A stretch of DNA of 64,000 bases from Panaeolus papilionaceus (Eukaryota > Basidiomycota > Agaricomycetes > Agaricales). A program made the position numbers and the translations under genes. The notes beneath the pieces are model-generated. The model did not search any database. It saw nothing but the letters and a program-made list of their open reading frames with translations, and was not told the DNA's origin. Location: positions 310,001 to 374,000 of the forward strand of contig JADNRZ010000007.1 in NCBI GenBank assembly GCA_015501605.1. The letters run 5' to 3'. Positions 59,901-64,000 of this stretch are shown one piece after another (the first letter of the stretch is position 1; every line of letters starts with the position of its first letter).

Positions 59901-62726
59901 GCCACCTTTTCGCTTTTGACATTTTTTGCGTCTCAGTCACTTCACAAGGTCAGTTGCACTCGGATAATCTTGGGGCCTTTCTTCTAATCTTCCCTCATAG
60001 GGTGCAATCAAGCGCGTTATGCACGCACCCATGTCATTCTTTGAGACCACTGTAAGTCTGAAACTCGATACGCAACCAACACTCTCCGACTGACATGTTG
60101 ACTCTCGCAGCCCCTGGGACGCATCATGAATCGTTTCTCCAAAGACATTGATACTATCGACAACCTTCTGGGAGGTATGGCCATTCCAATTCTCAACTTG
60201 GGTATATTTTTTAATTTAAACCTCCAGATGCACTTCGCATGTTTATGGGCACACTGTCGTCAATATTGGGCGCCATCATTTTGATTTCGATTGTTCTGCC
60301 ATGGTTCCTGATTGGAGTATTTGTCATTCTGCTTGGGTATTTCTACGCTGCTGCATTCTACCGCGCCAGCGCACGGGAGCTCAAGGTTGGTTTCTTCTCT
60401 CTTCGTTGTGTCTTCCTTGATTGAACATCGTTTATATCTTGTAGCGTCTTGGTAAGCACAAGTCCAATGTATTACCGAGGATTCTCCTGATGACCACCAT
60501 CCAGACGCGGTTCTGAGATCATCCTTGTACTCACACTTCTCAGAAAGCTTGTCTGGTTTGGCCACCATTCGGGCTTATGGTGAATCAGACCGTTTTCGCT
60601 CCGATAACGAGAAACGTGTTGATGTGGAGAACCGGGCATACTGGCTCACCGTGACTAATCAGGTGTGTTCTGTCTGAACTTCTATTGAACAAACACATGA
60701 ACCGACAGTTCCTTATATCTAGCGCTGGCTCGGAATTCGACTTGATTTCCTAGGGGCTTTACTGACCTTCATCGTGGCCATGTTGACCGTGGGCACTCGA
60801 TTCACCATATCCCCTGCGCAAACTGGTTTGGTTCTGTCGTACATCCTGAGCGTTCAACAGGCGTCAGTACATCTCCTTCTTGACTTGTCTCAGTATATCC
60901 CGCAGATACTTAATTCGGACAACATCAATTTAGGTTCGGATGGATGGTTCGCCAGAGCGCCGAGGTCGAAAACAACATGAACTCAGTCGAACGAATCGTT
61001 TACTACGCTAATGGTGTGGAACAGGAAGCAGCGCATGAAATTCTAGACAAGAAGCCACTGGCTTCATGGCCTCAACACGGTCAAGTGGAGCTCAAGAACG
61101 TTGTTTTCAAGTACAGGCCTGAGCTGCCTGCTGTGCTGAAAGGTATTTCAATGTCAGTGAAGGCTGGTGAAAAGATTGGAATTGTTGGAAGGTATGAACC
61201 CATTCACTTTAATGTGCTCAGGTTTCTGATCTATTTCTAGAACTGGTGCCGGGAAAAGTTCAATTATGACGGGTAAGTATCGTCGTGTGTGTTTAGAAAC
61301 CTGAGACGGGAAGCTAACCGATTTCAAACCAGCTCTCTATCGTCTCGTCGAACTGTCATCAGGAACGATTATGCTTGATGGAGTTGATGTGTCTACAATC
61401 GGACTGACTGACCTCCGCAAGAGTCTTTCTATCATCCCGCAGGACCCTGTAAGTAAACTGTTAGCATGCATGCACAACCTGCTCATTCGGTCCTGCTATT
61501 ATTTTATGCTCAGCTTCTGTGTAAGTACATTTTTACTTCAGTTCAGCCCGTTTCGGTGAACAGGACTGCATTTTGTCACAGTTTCCGGAACTTTGAGATC
61601 AAACCTCGATCCTTTCAACCTGCACGATGATGTGACACTATGGGACGCACTCAAACGATCACATCTAATCGCGCCAACCAGACCAGAGTCACCCTTAGCT
61701 GAGAGCGACGACGGGGAAGGAACCACTGGAGGAGGGAGCGGCACACACACACCTGTGAACCGGTTCACACTTGACACAGTCATTGAGGATGAGGGAGGCA
61801 ATTTATCTGTTGGTCAGGTTCGTACCCTCTATTTCGACTTTGAGCCATCCTTTTTGGCCACCCCACCCTGTTCTACCTTTTATGGTTGGCTTTGTATTGG
61901 CGATCTTTGGCCTTCCCTGACCCGTCCTCATTTCCATTCATTTTCCTCGAGTCGGGTGCCTGGATACTGATGTAATACTTTTTCAAAAAAAAACAGAGAT
62001 CGCTAGTTTCTCTCGCTCGTGCCCTCGTCAAGAACTCGCGTGTTATCATTCTGGATGAGGCTACTGGTATGTTTCATATCTCATGTCAGACTATTTTTGG
62101 TTCCTCATGTATATCCCTTTCATCGCAGCATCCGTGGATTACGAAACAGACCGCAAAATCCAGGACACAATCGCATACGAATTCAAAGATCGCACGATTT
62201 TATGTATTGCTCGTGAGTAAAACTCTTGTCCAATCGACCCTTCAAACACCCCCAAACGTTTGCTTCATCACGATCGTCATACTTCTGATTCCTTCGTGAA
62301 CGTTGGACCATGATGTTCCTAATTTTTATATACACACCCGGTTCGAGAACTGATCTTTGACTCCCCGCCACTTAGACCGCCTGCGAACCATTATATCCTA
62401 CGACCGTATTTGCGTGCTTGACGCTGGGGAGATTGCTGTAAGTCAAACCTAACTGGCTCGGCTTGGTCGAACAAGTAACTAAACGAACCGGTGTAATTTT
62501 TCCCCCTGTGTTCGTTTGTCTATTTTATGATCCCTCGAACCCTTCGGATGGGACCAACCAACAGGAATTCGATACACCTGCCACACTCTTCGCCAAACAA
62601 GATGGTATCTTCCGCGGGATGTGCGAACGCTCGTCCATTACGATGGAGGACATCAGGCTCGCTGATAAAGTGGTTGCGAATCAGCGCGGTGAAGATGAGA
62701 TAGAGGAGAAGTCTGGAGATGCATAG
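56918..62726 (+). CDS. ABCC-family (YOR1/MRP-like) ABC transporter
   Basis: Twenty-one exons: 56918..58358, 58417..59081, 59135..59634, 59687..59707, 59758..59785, 59844..59948, 60001..60051, 60111..60174, 60228..60385, 60445..60451, 60505..60662, 60723..60862, 60934..61191, 61241..61272, 61333..61448, 61514..61520, 61582..61817, 61997..62066, 62129..62212, 62376..62437, 62565..62726; 4,365 nt, 1,454 aa. The layout is TMD1-NBD1-TMD2-NBD2 with no extra N-terminal membrane domain, typical of YOR1. NBD1: GPVGSGKTS (about 588), LSGGQKQR (about 679), IFDDPLSALD. NBD2: GRTGAGKSS (1198-1206), LSVGQRS (about 1325), [12 protein letters not shown] (about 1344), IAHRL. NBD1 has Asp where the catalytic Glu would be, the usual degenerate ABCC site; NBD2 has the Glu. 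A 40-residue Ser/Gly/Pro-rich insert precedes the NBD2 signature. Likely a plasma- or vacuolar-membrane exporter of organic anions or drugs; substrate not inferable. Confidence 0.95.
60445..60451 (+). other. 7-nt micro-exon of the ABC transporter (exon 10)
   Basis: CGTCTTG is flanked by CTTGTAG and GTAAGC. Including it joins ARELK to [14 protein letters not shown], the conserved ABCC sequence; skipping it breaks the frame. Confidence 0.85.
61514..61520 (+). other. 7-nt micro-exon of the ABC transporter (exon 16)
   Basis: CTTCTGT is flanked by GCTCAG and GTAAGT. Including it gives [21 protein letters not shown], the invariant Q-loop region of NBD2; skipping it breaks the frame. Confidence 0.88.
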
Positions 62727-64000
62727 ACTCACGAATCGGTGACCATGCTCCGACTCATACCAGTCGAATGGACACCGAAAGAAATGCTCGTTTACATTTA
62801 CCCCACGATACTTGCTTCATTCAAAATTTCCCATCACCCTGGACAACTTTATGAACACCCTACAATCATCCTGTATTATCTTTTTTTTTCTTCACATGCC
62901 GTTCATGCCCAGGCCCTTCTTCTGGGTTTGTTTTTGTTAGTTAGAACACGCATTTATAGTCAAGAATATTCACGTCTGTACTTATGGGATGTATTACCAC
63001 ATATAATCTGAGCATCATCTTAAGACTTACATTTAATTTCTTGTCTTTTATCTTTTTCCTTTCCTATTCATTTCATGGCAGGTCAAATATAAACTAATGG
63101 GTCCGCATCGACAAAAATGAATGGCCAGGCTGCGTATTTTTTAACGTACACTTCCGGGTTGAGGGAAAAGGGACTATCAAGATAATTCTGCTTTGTCGAT
63201 GAACTGGTTTGGCCCGGGATCGTTCAGGTTCCCAAGAGTATATTTTGATACACGGACGCTTGGTCGAGAACTGTCCTTTTTTCCTTCTCGGAATGGCGCA
63301 TTTCCCACCGGTGTTTGGGTTAGATAACAAATGGTTGAGGCGAAAGAAGGAAGTGTTCATTAAATAAGGTATGTATATGTATACACTATAAGCTGGGGAA
63401 GCAAAAAAAACACGAAATGAACGATATTAAGACAGCCTAACGATGGAATGAGATCAATGTACTGAAAGACACGAGTCATAATTACAACCAGCTAGAGTCA
63501 GGAACCCAGAGGAGGAGAAACGAAGGGGGAAAGTTAACATAAGATTGAAATTGCCAACAGATTGTGAGGTATTATATACATTGAAAGGTGGTCATCGTTC
63601 AGAAGAGTCCGTCGTTATTGGTCATAATTGCGAATGAGCGGTGAAAGCAACGTACGGGGTGTTAAGACACATGAGGAAAAAGTACAACACGGTACAGGGA
63701 TGGATGGGGAAAGAGACGGAAACGACGGAGAGAGGAAAGGTACAGGCAAAGGGTGTGGATGCGTATTTAGATGGGCGATATGCTGTGATGGATGGGTACG
63801 AGATGTTGGTCAAAAGGAGAGAGAGGGAAGAGTACAGTAAGATAAGCGGGTATGAGCACATTGCGATATATGAGGCATACTGGGTGAGTGCAAATTGAAA
63901 CGGAAGGGGGAAAGGACATGGGATGACTAAGAGTGTACTGAGAGACGATATGCAGTTCAAAGAGTGAATGGAAGGTGATAAATATATCAAGGGCGATAGA
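62727..64000. other. no gene recognised at right end
   Basis: 1.27 kb. The first few hundred bases are probably the 3' untranslated region of the ABC transporter. Two overlapping open frames at 63622-63990 (122 codons minus, 85 codons plus) have no recognisable features. The minus-strand sequence could be part of a gene entering from the right, but nothing proves it. Confidence 0.45.

Noticed and set aside
63622..63990. Overlapping frames on both strands at the right edge
   Set aside because: No family features; could be part of a gene outside the window, but there is not enough sequence to support a call.

Overview
The window is nuclear DNA of a filamentous basidiomycete, most likely an Agaricomycete (mushroom-type fungus). 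The evidence is the dense set of 47-140 nt GT-AG introns, a fungal type I fatty acid synthase encoded as one continuous beta+alpha polypeptide, and several Zn2Cys6 transcription factors. Gene models were assembled by joining reading frames at splice sites; for every multi-exon model except the small gene at 53.2 kb, the exon lengths sum to a multiple of three and the joined frame matches a known family or a coherent protein.

Layout. 1-3,074 (+): 3' part of a kelch-repeat membrane protein that begins before the window. 3,075-7,771: gene-free, with several inverted repeats. 7,772-8,329 (-): acyl-CoA-binding protein. 9,171-10,915 (+): protein with two PH domains. 13,162-25,404 (+): four same-strand Zn2Cys6 regulators, two short (246 and 204 aa, zinc cluster but no recognised regulatory domain) and two full-length (692 and 666 aa), all with an intron at the same place in the zinc cluster. 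About 4.5 kb of gene-poor DNA separates TF3 from TF4, and another 4.5 kb follows TF4. 29,873-31,279 (+): intronless protein with two GFA/CENP-V domains. 31,656-35,165 (-): VTC4-type polyphosphate polymerase (12 exons). 36,587-38,603 (-): Gtr2/RagC-type GTPase. 39,944-52,748 (+): single-chain fatty acid synthase, 20 exons, 3,930 aa. 53,212 to about 54,042 (+): small unrecognised protein with a hydrophobic N-terminus. 55,047-56,265 (+): protein with a cysteine-rich finger and a LysM domain. 56,918-62,726 (+): ABCC/YOR1-like transporter, 21 exons including two 7-nt micro-exons. 62,727-64,000: no gene seen.

How the genes relate. This looks mostly like an ordinary housekeeping chromosome segment. 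FAS makes acyl-CoA and the acyl-CoA-binding protein would buffer it, but they lie 32 kb apart, so co-regulation is only a guess. VTC4 (phosphate/polyphosphate at the vacuole) and Gtr2 (amino-acid signalling to TORC1 at the vacuole) are neighbours on the same strand. The most accessory-looking part is the Zn2Cys6 array with its gene-poor flanks. No CRISPR array, rRNA, tRNA, intact transposon or virus was found. No clearly undescribed system could be proven from sequence alone. The best leads are the nested long and short transcription factors, the non-canonical G3/G4 motifs of the Rag GTPase, the finger-LysM protein and the splicing oddities.
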